Origin: Hippopus hippopus
Lineage: Eukaryota > Mollusca > Bivalvia > Cardiida > Cardiidae
DNA length: 64,000 nt
Reading direction: 5' to 3'
Assembly: GCA_946811185.2 (NCBI GenBank)
Contig: OX328110.1
Location: forward strand, 15,430,456-15,494,455
The notes below the pieces were generated by a model that was not told where the DNA came from, did no database searches, and saw only the letters and a list, made by a program, of their open reading frames with translations. A program made the position numbers and the translations under genes. This document shows, piece after piece, positions 32,860 to 46,400 of the stretch (position 1 is its first letter; every line of letters begins with the position of its first letter).

Positions 32860-35000
32860 CACGATAATTTTGTGTTTCTTTTGCAATAAAAATAGGTGGT
32901 GATAACTCCTACCTTTGTGCTTCTCAAACAAAACGTGGACAGTGAAAACACTCATGTATAGGCATTAATGAGAAATAGCTAACAACAGAATTTTTCACAA
33001 AAAAATAGTTTATTACTCGTGTATACTTGACAACTTGACAAACTCAGAGATAACAGAAAAAGAAAGTACAACCACTTGTTGTTGGCTTTCTAACACCTAT
33101 TCATTATTTGTAAATGGGGATCTAGTTTTTTTGTTTTTTTTTTCAGAAAAAAGAAGTTACTTTAATTCTTGAAGCCTAGTGAAAGATCTTAATTTTTTGG
33201 TGAAAAAATATTTTCATGAAAACAAAGCCAAATGCACTGTATACTACATGGATATTTCACAATGAAGTGATTCTATATTCAAACATAAATATCAATTGGT
33301 CTGTTTAAATATTTCTTATGCTTTTTTTATTTAATCAATACATTAACAACCCTTAGCCTGCTGCATACACTTCCATCAGCTTATGCAGTGTAAATCTAGT
33401 ATCAGACAGCACTTACGATGCATCTGATTTTTTATCTACACAATCTGATTATTTCTGGGAGTTTTCAGGCAAAAAAAGTCTAAGAAAACAGCATTCACAC
33501 AGGGCTACCTGGAATTTACTTTTTCGTATTGCAGCAGACAAATTTGAACAGCAATTCTCCTTTTGTCAAAATGTTTTAAGATGTACTCTTGCATCAAACC
33601 ACATTTCATGAAACTATTCTACTCAAACTTTGATAGGGATCATTTAGATATTTCCATACAGGTATATGTTACAGCAATGCAGTTGTGCATTAAAAACATC
33701 CATTTCCATAGGTTATTTCTTTCATCAGTGTAGCAATGTAACATATTGAATCAAAGCATTGAGAACCCTGAAGTGGTATTTGTCAAGGAAGCCATTGTGT
33801 GGAATTCATAATTTGAAAAGAAAAGAAAAATATTATTCAAATATTGGCTTGAAAGTCAACCTACAAAGCAAATGAATAACTTTTTTGGTTGAAGGGAGAG
33901 TACTCATGACAAAGTTAAGATTATATGTGTATTGGTGGTCTCCCTTTGATCATTAGGAGTCAGATGTAACGTCCCATGAAAGTAGGATGTTGGAGAGAGA
34001 AACAAAGTGAATATATTGAATAAAATTAAGTTTGTACCTGAAGACTATGATTTTGAAATATCTTTGGCCGTTAACATTTAATTCCCAACATTATAATCAA
34101 TTATTTCGATCTATAAATATTCATGCCCAATGAAATGGAGTAGCATGCAATCATTGGATGAACAAGCCATAGGACGAACTGGTTATGGAATGAAAAAGCC
34201 CAGGACCAAGTGATTGGTAGACAAATTTTGTATCATTGCGCCAATAGAAGGCTATGAGCGAGTGAAGCTATTTTCAATCAGAAATTAGTAATTCCACGAT
34301 TGATGGCCTCACCCAGTGTATTTTAACATGCCATTTCCAATTACATATGTTAGTGCTACCGAAAAACTCATTTGTCTGAGAAAAATTGAGTTTAATTGGG
34401 TTTATTTCCTTCGGCTTTGCACGAAATACGATACATGGTCTTCAAAATTCAATATTGAACTCATAGTGGTATTGTCTTCGACAAATACCACAAAAACTGT
34501 ACCTGATACATGCCACACATATATATCAGCTGAATCTAACATGGTGATCCCTAGCAAATTTTGAGTAGTATATTTTACAAGGATGCTTTTGAAGGTGTCC
34601 ACTGCAAATTTTTTTCCGAGGGTGGATATCATAAGTTAATGAAAATGTCTAATGACTGTTTTTGTCTTTCATTTTGTCACGGTCTAAGGGTTATTAGAAT
34701 TCATTCATTCATATACTTGCATTCATATAAAGTACTAACAAATGTACACTTGAACGTGCTGACACACACACACAAACCTATAAAGTGCTTATTCACTAGA
34801 CTCATAAACTGCATGTGCTTAAACACATACTCAACAATAAACAATAATACCACTCATCACAATATAGTAAAAGAGACCCAAAACAAAGTGTGCTTATACA
34901 TACATATGGTGAAATCACTGTAGATGAGTATTTCAAATAAAACCCGATAATCAGTTTCTCCTTTTGCAACATTCTTCTATGTGTATTTATGTATTAGATC
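32860..35000. other. No gene or known repeat recognised
   Basis: A/T-rich. Open frames 34316-34564 and 34561-34923 have low-complexity or unrecognisable products and no splice context. A short CA run lies at 34762-34774. Confidence 0.5.
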
Positions 35001-35006
35001 TTAGTC

Positions 35007-35193
35007 AGTATTCATTAACCATTCTTAAGAACATTCTTAGTCTTAATATCTGAGGTTTTCTAAATTTGGAAGTAACACAACTTCTGATTGGCTGAACCAA
35101 ATGGTTTAGCCAATCAGAAGTTGTTACTTACATATTTAGAAAATTCTGAAAAATAAGAGTTGGAATGTTCTTGAGAATGGTTGGTGAATACAG
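35007..35193. mobile_element. Long foldback element, intact copy
   Basis: GTATTCATTAACCATTCTTAAG pairs with CTTGAGAATGGTTGGTGAATAC. Inner arms AACTTCTGATTGGCTGAACC and GGTTTAGCCAATCAGAAGTT are a near-perfect dyad around CAAAT. Confidence 0.85.
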
Positions 35194-35599
35194 GCCATGA
35201 TCGCATTTTGAAGATCAGTGTTTTACCTGGATGTTTTCAAAGTTCTCTGTAACAAGTAGGTATTAATTATAACACAGATATAACTTTTCTGACAAAACTA
35301 TCTACTGAAGATATTATTTAAAGGCTCTTAACAAAAGTATATGCTCTATTGAATTTCTATCCATGTCCCCAAAACAGCTATAGATAGTAAAAAAAAATTT
35401 ACTCCAACACATACAAGTTTTACTTAAAATTCTAATTCTTAATCAACGAAACAACTTAGTGCACCCCTCCCACCTCTTTTAAAGGTAAGTTTTGTTTGAC
35501 TGCTTCTATTTAATCAGTCAGATGTGCTTTTCAATTATTTGATTTGTTCATATATATTTTATTATGTTTTCCTTTCTACTTTCTTACATTGTTATCAGC

Positions 35600-35826
35600 T
35601 TAACCATTTACCATGCAGAGTTTTCTCATCCTGTGGAAGATGGTTTTTGAAATCATCGTGGGAAAAGAAGAAAATTGGGAAAAGGGGTAAATGCTGGTAA
35701 CCAGTATTTTCTCCATTTACCATAATGTTTTCTCTTCTTTCAAAGACAATTTTTTTGCTTTTATGTACAATCTGCAAATGCTTTCAATGTCAGCAAGTCT
35801 GAAATTTTGTCATCTAATAGGGGTTT
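35600..35826. mobile_element. TTAA-MITE
   Basis: TTAACCATTTACCATGCAGA to TTGTCATCTAATAGGGGTTTA. Centre degraded on the left arm. A very decayed relative lies at 36260-36490. Confidence 0.7.
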
Positions 35827-36618
35827 ATGCAACAGAAATTATGCCTAACCATGCTGAACAGAAAGGAATGGACTAAATCCCCTCATTTTGACAATTCGAA
35901 GGCAATTTAGTGTAGATTCTGACTGCTCATTCTATGTAATACAAAAGTTATACTAAGCTATCTCAAGAAAACTACTTTTTTTCCCTCTTGCAGCAAACCA
36001 CTTTTAGAGAAGTTGCTGGAAAAGAGAAATTACTCCTAAAAAGCACTATCTCCTTCTGCCACAAAGTATTCACTTGTATTGATGTATCAAGTCTGGTAAA
36101 GTTGATATCCCACAGTTTCCACAGATGTTTTCAAATTTGTTTCAGGAAATAACAGTTTAAACTTCACGGGTAACACTTCAAGGGTTGATAACTCTATTAT
36201 GCTTCATAACTGATAACTCAAAACCATCTCTCCCAATTGTCACTCCTTAACTCTTAAAAAAAAAAAAAGAGCACAATATTTTCCACTTGTTCTCGGCACT
36301 GAAAGCCATTGCAGATGACAAATTTTTATGTGGATGAATTTAAGCGTTTTTTCTTTGAAAGCAAAGAAAACATTGTCTCAAGAGAGTAAAATGCAAGTAA
36401 CCAGTATTCACTCCTTTCCCAACAGTATTTTTAAATGCCTTCCTCTTCAAAGTCATCAAAATTGCAAGATTGTTCGGTATAGGGTTATGTTTGAATTAAG
36501 TCATAAGAAAACTGCAGTTTCTTCCAGAATATGCATCATGAAAATTAGACAAACAGACAGACAAAGAGACAGACAGACCAAGTGGCCGACTACATGAACC
36601 CTTGACAAACCTCAACCC

Positions 36619-36840
36619 TTAACCAAGTGACAAAATTTTAGACTGATCCAACCTGAAAGCATTTTCAGATGACAAAGTAAAAGTGACTCAAAAATAGAAA
36701 TTTTATTTCAGAATGGTAGAAAACATTGTGGGAAAAGGAGAAAATGCTGGTTACCAGCATTTTCTCCTTTTTCCAAAATGTTTTCAAAACTGTTATTTTT
36801 CAAGATCACAAAAAACATGGGATTGTTTAGTAAAGGGTTC
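36619..36840. mobile_element. TTAA-MITE
   Basis: TTAACCAAGTGACAAAATTT left, TTTAGTAAAGGGTTC right. Perfect centre. Fragments at 37085-37370 and 37530-37660 follow. Confidence 0.8.
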
Positions 36841-38149
36841 AGGTTAATTTCAGTATGCCACTCACACACTTCATTTAGGGAGAAGGTATGGTTATTTGAC
36901 ACAAAATACACACATTAAATTACAAAAATCAACAAATATTATGAAACCTTTATTAGCACAAAGAAATACACAGCACTGCTTAATCAAATTATGTACAAAA
37001 AGGCTAATTTAAATACAACCATCCTGTTTTATACATAATATATTCTTGAACTATTTCCCTCATTATATACCATTTTCAAGCTATTTTTCCTCTTTAACAG
37101 ACAAAACTTTTGGACTTCCAAACTGAAAGCATTTGCAACGACAAATTTAATGTTGCTCAATTGATAGATTTAACTTTGTAAAAAGAGATAAGTAATCAAA
37201 ATTTAAGACTGGTCTAAATTTACATCATCTGAAGACAAAAAATTGTATGTAACTGAAATGATGGGATTGTTAACAGAGAGGTACAAAAATTTGTAGGAAA
37301 TTAAGGAAAAGCTGGTTACCAGCATTTTCTCCTTTTCCCACTATGATTTCAAATGCTTTCTAAAGGGTTTACAGAAAATTATCTCATACTCTCTTGAAAC
37401 ACATTAAAAGACATCCTTGTGAAACATTCAAATAAGCATATAGGTTTAACTCATCCAGATGTACAAATTTTACACTGGTGAATACTGAAAGAAAGTTGTT
37501 CAAACAAAAGATTGTTTGGTAAATAGTAACTCTTTACCACACAGTTCTGAGTTTTAACAACCCTGAGAAAGGAGGTTCTAGAAAACATTGTGGGAATAGA
37601 AGAAAAAGCTGGTAAAGAAATACAAATGCGAGCAATTTCTCTTTTTGCCACAACATTTTCGCAAATAGGCAAATTGTGTGCAAGAGGTAACAAGTACACA
37701 TATTGTGCTATACGATCAAAATGCTCCAAGCAAAAAGGTTTTTTCTTATCCCTTTCTTGAACCCTCTTATAGCAACATATAAAAATAACCTGAAAAGTGA
37801 ACAAATTTCAAGGTAAATAAGACAGACTGTTAGCAAGACTGTCCCAGGGGCAGAAATCTAGAATAATTGAAAAAATGGAAAAAACATAAAACCATTCAAA
37901 AGTCATTTATCCCTCATCTTCAAAAGAAAAAAAACCACAGCTGAAACAAAAAACTGAAAAAATAAAATAAAAAAATCTGTTCAGTCGATCAAATTTACCA
38001 ATTACTGACTTACGTTCCGAACCAAATTGAAGAAAAATAAAAAATTACTGTCAAACTATTGAATGACAGTAATGAAACACAATTATTTGCTCAGTACTTT
38101 TTTAACATCCTGTCAATTTTTTTCAAAAAAATAAATGAGTGAAAAATAT

Positions 38150-38405
38150 TTGCTGGGGGTGTTGGAAAAAGGGGGTTTAATGTGCCTCTGTAACACATAA
38201 TGCCACAAACACCAAGTTGTTGCATAACATGGATTCATTATTCTACTTGCAAGCTGAATCATGAGGTAGAATGGTCCTTTGACAGGTAAAACATTAACCA
38301 ATTACAAAAAGTTTTGGCCCAGGTCAACCTCCAACAAACTGCGCAGGCTGATCTGGGTCAATTCATTTTGAATAAGCTTTAAACCACCTTTTCAGAGAGC
38401 ATGAC
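38150..38405. mobile_element. Foldback element, CAGGTCAACCTCC-type
   Basis: Left TTGGAAAAAGGGGGTTTAAT, right AAACCACCTTTTCAGAGAGC. Internal dyad GGCCCAGGTCAACC/GCTGATCTGGGTC. Relative of 22395. Confidence 0.6.
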
Positions 38406-38924
38406 TCATTCATTACAAGAAAATGCCAAAACAGCTTTTTAGTTTACAAGTTTCCTGTTTGATCTTCACTATTTTGATCATCATAAAATAAAGTGTGCTA
38501 TCTGATATTAATCATGAGCAATAACAAACATTGGTGTTACACACACAATATTATATTATATTTTTATCCATGTACATGTATTTTTTCCCTATACCATGAG
38601 CCAATGGTTAGCTATTTCAAGAAAGAAGGTTTTTGAAAACAGCATAGGAACAAGGGAACAAGCCTGAACCCTTTTTCCTATATTTTTTCCAAACTTCTAG
38701 GAGACAGGTCCTATCACATAAACCATGGTTAATATGCCCTCTTCAAATATTTTCAACACATGCAAATTTGTGAGTGTCTGGTAATGAAGACAGACAAATT
38801 TAAAATCTTGTCATCTGGTAACAAGTTAAAATGTCTGGTGTAATGAGTATCAAAAACTTGACAAATGTTCAACATTTCATAGTTTTAGTTTCCTGCTCTT
38901 TTCTCTTTTATTTACCTTCCCTAA

Positions 38925-39155
38925 TTAACCATTTGCCACATAATCCCAAGTTTTAACAATCCTACAGAAGAACACTTTTGAAAACACAGAGGGAAAAAGA
39001 GAAAATGCTGGTAACCAGCATTTTCTCCTTTTTCCATTATGTTGTTCACCCTTCCTAAAACAAATTTTAATTTTTGAGTCACAGTTATTTTTCAATGTCT
39101 GCAAATGCTTTCATATTGAACAAGTCTAAAATTTTATCATTTGGTAAAGAGTTTA
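38925..39155. mobile_element. TTAA-MITE
   Basis: TTAACCATTTGCCACATAAT to TTTGGTAAAGAGTTTAA. Perfect centre AAATGCTGGTAACCAGCATTT. Confidence 0.8.
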
Positions 39156-39284
39156 ATAAAAAGTGCCTCACAGGACTTTCAAATCGACTATAATACAGCG
39201 GTCCGGATAGGCAAGAAAAATTATTATTTTACAAAACAAGAAAATTCAATCAAGTCTTATTTGAAATCACTTGCAGACAACACA

Positions 39285-39513
39285 TTAACTCTTTACCACA
39301 CAATCCCCACTTTTAATGACTCTGAGAGAGAAGCCTTCTGAAAACATTGGGGGAAAAGGATAAAATGTTGGTAACCAGCATTTTCTCCTTTTCCCACAAT
39401 ATTTTCTACCCTTCCCAAAACAAATTTCAATTTTTCAGTCACATTTATTTTGTCGTCTGCAAGTGGTTTCAGTTTGGATAGATTTAAAACTTTGTTGTTT
39501 GGTAAAGAGTTAA
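39285..39513. mobile_element. TTAA-MITE, dimer partner 1
   Basis: TTAACTCTTTACCACACAAT to TTTGGTAAAGAGTTAA; the last TTAA is shared with the next copy. Confidence 0.85.
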
Positions 39514-39673
39514 ATGTGGTTCCAATGATAATATTGGTCTTTGAAAGCACAGAAAACATTATGAGAAAAGAACAAAATGCTGGTTTTAAGCATTTTCTCT
39601 TTCTCCCACAATGTTTTTATCAGCTTGCATCCTCAGGGTAGATAAAGCTCAGTATTGTTTGGTTAAGGGTTAA
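39510..39673. mobile_element. TTAA-MITE, dimer partner 2
   Basis: Short form lacking the first arm; ends GTTTGGTTAAGGGTTAA. Centre AAATGCTGGTTTTAAGCATTTT. Confidence 0.8.
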
Positions 39674-39936
39674 ATCATTATTTCCGGTCTAAAATCCATA
39701 GCAATCTCAAAAGACAATTTAAGTAGTATTTTAATCAAAGATGTCAACCCTTTACTGTATAGAAAACTCAGCCTAATTTATAGACTTGTGTAAACCTAGT
39801 ACAAGTTGCTAAGAACAAAAATATTTCAAGGAAAGAAAAACAATCATTTTTAGTCATAAAGTTGACAACATTGTGGAATGCCTCAAAAAGAAGTCAACAG
39901 TATGTGAAATACTAGTCCTATTCACACTGTGAACAA

Positions 39937-40155
39937 TTAACCCTTTACTAGACAACAAAAATCCGAATAAAATGCATGTGGAGACCACAACTTGAATTCG
40001 GCTAAAATGGTTAAACTGTCCTCAAAAGAATGGAAAACATTCAGGGAAAAGGAGAAAATGCTGGTTACCAGCATTTTCTCCTTTTCCCACCATGTTTTCA
40101 AAAGACCTTATTCATTAGGGTCGTTAAAACTTGGGACTGTTTGGTAAAGGGTTAA
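39937..40155. mobile_element. TTAA-MITE close to the LAMP stop codon
   Basis: TTAACCCTTTACTAGACAAC to TTGGTAAAGGGTTAA. Ends 125 bases downstream of the LAMP stop (minus strand), hence possibly within its 3' UTR, where the ~60-base hairpin would be transcribed. Confidence 0.85.
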
Positions 40156-40279
40156 AGGGTAACCTGACAAAAACCTGACAAAAAAAGAATCACTTTTGAA
40201 GTCCTAACATATATCCCCCCCACCCCCAAACTAATTTGAAGCTCTCCATCTTCCTCATTATTTGGATTTCATGCGCTCA

Positions 40280-40425
40280 TTACACAGATTCGTAACCCTT
40301 TCTGTTTCGTCTTCGTCCAATCAAATAGGCTATAAGGACAATAACAACCAATCCTGCAAGTGCAGCCCCTACGGCTATTGGTACAACGCTACTTGTTTTC
40401 GAGTCATCGTTACATTCTGTTAGAT
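40280..40425 (-). CDS. LAMP last exon: transmembrane segment, GYESV tail, stop
   Basis: The acceptor is TTTTCTTGCAG. The exon reads [12 protein letters not shown], then the nearly invariant [34 protein letters not shown] and TAA. The GYxx-hydrophobic ending is the AP-adaptor lysosomal sorting signal seen at the extreme C terminus of LAMPs. The downstream 3' UTR cannot be delimited: minus-strand AATAAA hexamers occur at 38907-38912 and 36949-36954, and several MITEs lie between. Confidence 0.97.
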
Positions 40426-43400
40426 CTGCAAGAAAAGTAATATGTACATACATACTGTGAATCTCTCTATCATTATGTTACCAGCTGCATACAAATTTTT
40501 TTTCATCTTCCCGCAAACCAGTTTCCTATTCATTGTGGCAAAAGAATACACTGCTCATACCAATCAATTTCTCATTTTGCCATAAAATTTTTAGCCCCTT
40601 TATGTATTGCAGAGAATGTCATTGTATGAAGTCTGGTTAGTTAAAACACTCAGTATGATGTATGCGAGGTGAGAGTATCGATTTGAAAATCTAATTTTTC
40701 AAGTGTCAAAAGGTCAGTGAAATTGGGAAAACTTAAAAAAAACAGTGTTCTGAATGAAAATTAGATGAAAACATTATTTTTGACATAATTAGGTATCAGG
40801 TTTTCACCAGAACAGTAATTAAGATTTACCTATATTTCAACATCCTTTCAAGGTAATTTCTAGATATAATACATGGATAAAGCCATACCTATGAGGTAGG
40901 ATGGTCCTTGCTGGTACCGCGGTACCTAATTTTGCCGAAAATTTACCACAAGAGAGAGAACTCGCTTGTATTATTTTCTAATACTGTGATAAACTGTTGC
41001 ATGTAAAGTTACAATAAATGTTGCTTTCAAAGCTGAAGTTGTGTTTTTCAGACAAAAATATCTAGGTCAAACTACCATGTTGACTACAGGTGCTCCAAAG
41101 GGAGTCCACTACGGTAACGCGTTAACGCCTGTAATTGGAAAATTGTGAAAAATTTCTTTTTATTTTTAAAAGAAATGATTTAGGTATCGTAGTTTTTGTT
41201 TCCGGCAAGGACTATTATGTCACAGCAGATGATCTTCACTTGTCAAACATGAATAATCGGTTTTATAAAGAATAGGGGTAATTATTTTGAAAACACTAAG
41301 GAAAATTGTGCTTTATTATTGCAATTTGTGAATATGGAAGGTAACTTATAAGGAATGAAGACATATCTGATATTTTTTAACTGATGCGATGCAAAAACAC
41401 TTCTGCTTTCGATCTGATGGTGTAAACAGTAGATAGGTGGCGCTACCTATGCAAATTAGGTATTTTGCGGATTACCACGGTATCATCGATGACGCGGTAC
41501 CTGCGAGGACGACTATAATTAAAGAAATGATCAAACAATGTGTGGTAAGGTACACTAATGATGATGTCAGAGGACTGACGTTGAAAATTTTCATTGGCTG
41601 GATTTTTATGGAGGATTAACTCAGAACATGTATTTAGTCTAAAGCTTTGTTGCTTTGTTACTGTTTTGGGTAGAAAAATGATTCTTATCTAAAACCAATA
41701 CTGAAGTCATACTAATGAACTAATTTTGAGCAACACTCTGTGATAAGAGGGTTTCGTGCATCTGCAAAATGAAGAGACTCATGTCAGCACATTTGCAGTC
41801 TGCACAGGCTGACCAGGGTCAAAACTATTTGCAATGGGTAAATTTTCTGCATGTTAAAGGACCATTTTATTTCATTATCACCATTTGTTTTAAGAAAAAA
41901 TCGACCCATACTATTCAGTGGCTTGCTTGGTGTACTGCATTTGAAAGATGCATTAAACCTCCTTTAAGCTGCACTCATTTATTGAAATAAGTGACTGGCA
42001 AGTTGTTAAAAGGGAATGCACACCGAGACTATAGTATATTGAATACCAAGAAACAAACTAATATAACAAGAGGGCCATGATGGCCCTGAAGTCGCTCACC
42101 TTAGTCTTTTGACCAAACATGACCCATTTTCAATCTCTTTCGTGATATTATGACAACTATTCTACCAAGCCTTCAAAATTATTGGACTGAAAATTTGGCC
42201 TCCAGCTTGTTAATAAGCTTTTTCCAGAATTTCTCTCAGTGACCTACATTTTAGCCAAGCATAGCCCATTTTCCCAATGTAGATATGACCCATTTTCAAG
42301 CTCATTCAAGATATATTATGACATTATGAGTATTTGACTGAAAATGTGACCTCTAGATGGTACACACGGTTTTTGTAAGAATTGACACAGTAACTTAGTT
42401 TTACGACCCGACATGACCCATTTGCAAACTCAACCAAGTAATCATCAAGACAGACATTCTGACCAAGATTCATGAATATTGCACTGAAAATGTTACCACT
42501 AGAGCATACACAAGGTTTTTCTAAGATTTGACCTAGTGACCTAGTTTTTGACCTGGCATGACCCATTTTTGAATTTGCCCAAGGTATTATCAAGACAAAC
42601 ATTCTGACCAACTTTCACAAGTTTTGGACTAAAAATGCGGCCTCTAGAGCGTACACAAGGTTTTTCTAAGATTTGACTTAGTGACCTAGTTTTTGACCCG
42701 ACATGACCCATTTTCAAACTTGTCTGAGATATCATTAAGACAAACATTCTGACCGATTTTCACGAGTATTAGACTGGAAATGTGGCCTCTAGAGCGTACA
42801 CAAGGTAAAAGTTGATGACGGATGCCTGACACAGCACAATCAAAAAAGCTCACCTTTAGCACTTTGTGCTCAGGTGAGCTAAAAATACATTGAAAAAAAA
42901 TCTTCTTTATAAATTTAAGGCTCTTTGAGTTTAATTTTGACAGAATTCTGTCCATCTTGATCCACACACAATTTATCAAAATCACTGATGTTTGCCTTTT
43001 TGTGTGTACCACTGTTTTAGTCAATATTTAAACAAGATGTCTGTTTGTAAAACAGTCATGCTCCCCCTACTGCCACATTCATACAGGAAGTGGAACAGTT
43101 CATAAACTGATATCAAAAGAATTGATTGGGAAATATCGATGTCATCTTTTTGATTTATAGCCCACTTCAATTGTGAAACGTGATAATCTGTCAACAGTCC
43201 GCATGATTATACACACCGCCGTGTGTATACATACAAGATTGTAAACAGTCGCCGATACACAGACTGGGTTATCGATTTTCTTTTCGGCATGTGTGTTCGA
43301 CTTCCGCTTTTTCCCAGTCGACTTCGATGCTTACTACGTCCCCGATAATAAGCGAATAAAATGTTGGAGCCACAAGTTGAGCCACATATAATGATTTTTG

Positions 43401-46400
43401 AGACACTTTAATTTTTTTAGAGCAAATGGCTCAAGTGGCAAACGGCAGCGTGGGCCCTGAATCATGTGGTGGTCACTGTGACTTTGACTTTTCACGGATT
43501 AACCTTAAAATCAATAGGGATCATTTACACTCCAAGATGAATATCTGTACAGAATTTGAAGGACCTAAGTCAATTCTGTGTGTAGTTATCATCTGCACAA
43601 GGTTTGATCTATATATCATTAAGTTGAAGGCCACTGTGACCTTGACCTTTGATGGATTAATCTCAAAATCAATAGGGATCATTTACACTCCGAGATGTAT
43701 ATCTGTACAGAATTTGAAGAACCTATGTCAATTCTGTGTCTAGTTATCATCTTGACAAGGTTTGGTCTATATATCATTAAGTTGAACACCACTGTGACCT
43801 TGACCTTTGATGGATTAATCTCAAAATCAGTAGGGATCATCTGCACTCCAAGACGAATGCCTGTGCCAAATTTGACAAATCTAGGTCAATTCTGTGTCTA
43901 GTTATCATCCGGACAAGGTTTGATCTATATATCAACATGTTGACGGTCACTGTGACCTGACATTTGACCGATTGACCTCAAAATCAGTAAGGATCATCTG
44001 CACTCCGAGATGCAATGTCTGTGCCAAATTTGATGAACCTAAGTCAATTCTGTGTCTAGTTATCATCCGGATCAGGTTTGTTCTATATATCAACATGTTG
44101 ACGGTCACTGTGACCTTGACATTTGACCGATTCACCTCAAAATCAATAGAGATCATCTGCTCTCTGAGACGTATGTCTGTGCCAAATTTGACGAACCTAG
44201 GTCAATTCTGTGTCTAGTTATCATCCGGATAAGGTTTGGTCTATATATCAACATGTTGAAAGTCACTGTGACCTTGACATTTGACTGATTGACCTCAAAA
44301 TCAATAGGGATCATCTGCACTCCAAGACGAATGTCTGTGCCAAATTTGACGAATCTAGGTCAATTCTGTGTCTAGTTATCATCCGGACAAGGTTTGGTCT
44401 ATATATCAACATGTTGACGGTCACTGTGACCTTGACATTTGACCGATTGACCTCAAAATCAATAGGGATCATCTACACTCCGAGCCGCATGTCTGTGCCA
44501 AATTTGACGAACCTAGGTCAATTCTGTGTCTAGTTATCATCTGGACAAGGTAAGGTCTACTGACCGACCAACGAACGGACCAACTGACAGATGGACCGAC
44601 CGACATTAGCAAAGCAATATACCCCCACTTCACTGAAGGGGGGCATAATTAACTGACAGAGACTAGAACCCTGATCCATTATGTTCCTCTAGATTTTCCC
44701 ACATGTGCTACCCACAAACATCTTTCCAAGCCACTGGATGTTACAATGTTTAGCAGTGGTAGAAAAATGAATCCTGTAGCAATCAGCGTTTCATCACTCC
44801 ATGAAAAAAGTTTTTGCCAAGCTTTAATTTGAACTAACAACCCATTGGATAACTAGCCCTCCCTCTAAGCATTGCCTACAAGGTAATCATTAAGTTTTAA
44901 TCCTTGAAGAGCTCTTTGCAACTATAGTTGCCTTTGCAGCCAGTCTAGATCAAAGATCAGACTGCACAGAACATGCAATCTGATCTTTGATCTATACTGT
45001 CTGCTTTCCTAAAACACGTCAGACAAAATGTGATCATAATTTTGCAATCATTTGGATCTTATTTGTAGACTTAAAAAGCCTGTTGGGTTTATTTAGTGCT
45101 CTATGGTTTAAAATACTGTAAAACAAATTTTTTATCCACTTACTTTTATCAGTAAATGATGTATGATTGCTATTAGCAAAAGCATCATACTGCAAGTTCC
45201 AGGTCTGTAGTGAGTTACCTCCCCCTAGGTCAATGTTTTGGTTAGCGTTGCACAAGTAAGATCCTCCAGTGCTTGCTTCGTAAGTACCAGCAGGTAAAGA
45301 TGCATTCACAATTGGAAGAGCTGAAATAGAACAAGACTTCGGTATAAACACTTCCTCCCTCATCCCAGTCCCTTTCTAGGGTGTACTGTCAATTAATATT
45401 ACAATATATGAGCTTGTGTCAAATTGGTGTCAAATTAATGTCTTGGAACGGTTTAGTCATACAGACCAATAGACTGGTTGGGAGACCCACCAATACATGC
45501 AAAGAAACATATTCCTCGTTCTTAATTGCAAAATGTTATGATGCAAAGTTATTGCCAAGTCTAATTTGACAAAAAAAAAACATGGAAAATCTGTATAACC
45601 CTATCATACAGTATGATCCCTAGTATCAAAAACTAAACAAGAGGGCCATGATGGCCCTGAAGTCGCTCACCTGAGTCTTTTGACCAAACATGACCCATTT
45701 TCAATCTCTTTCGAGATATTATGACAAACATTCTACCAAGCTTTCATAATTATTGGATTGAAAATTTGGCCTCTAGCTTGTACACAAGCTTTTATTAGAA
45801 CTTCCCTCAGTGACCTACTTTTTAGCTAAACATAGCCCTTTTTCCCATTGTAGATATTATCAAACAAAGATTCTGGCCACCTTTCCTAAGTATTGGACAG
45901 AAAATGTGGCCTCTAGAGTGTACACAAGGTTTTTCCAAGATTTGACATGGCGACCTAGTTTTTCACCAAATGGGACCCATTTTCATTTTCTTCATATTGA
46001 TCATCAAGTAAAACATTATGACTAATTTTCATACGTATTGGACAGAAAATTTTGACTCTAGAGCTACACAAGCTATTTTAAAGATGTGACCTAATGACCT
46101 AGTTTTTGACCCGATGTGACCCATTTTCAAGCTCATATTAGATATTATCAAGACAAAGATTCTCACCCAGTTTAATGAGTATTGCACTGAAAATGTGGCC
46201 TCTAAGAGCGTACATAAGGTTTTTCTAAGATTTGACCTAGTGACCTAGCTTTTGTCCAAATGTGACCCATTTTCAAACTCATCCAAGAAATCATCAAGAC
46301 AAACATTCTGACCAAGTTCTATGAGTATTGCACTGAAAATGTGGCCTCTAGAGCTTACATAAGGTTTTTCTATGATTTGACCTAGTGACCTAGTTTTTTA

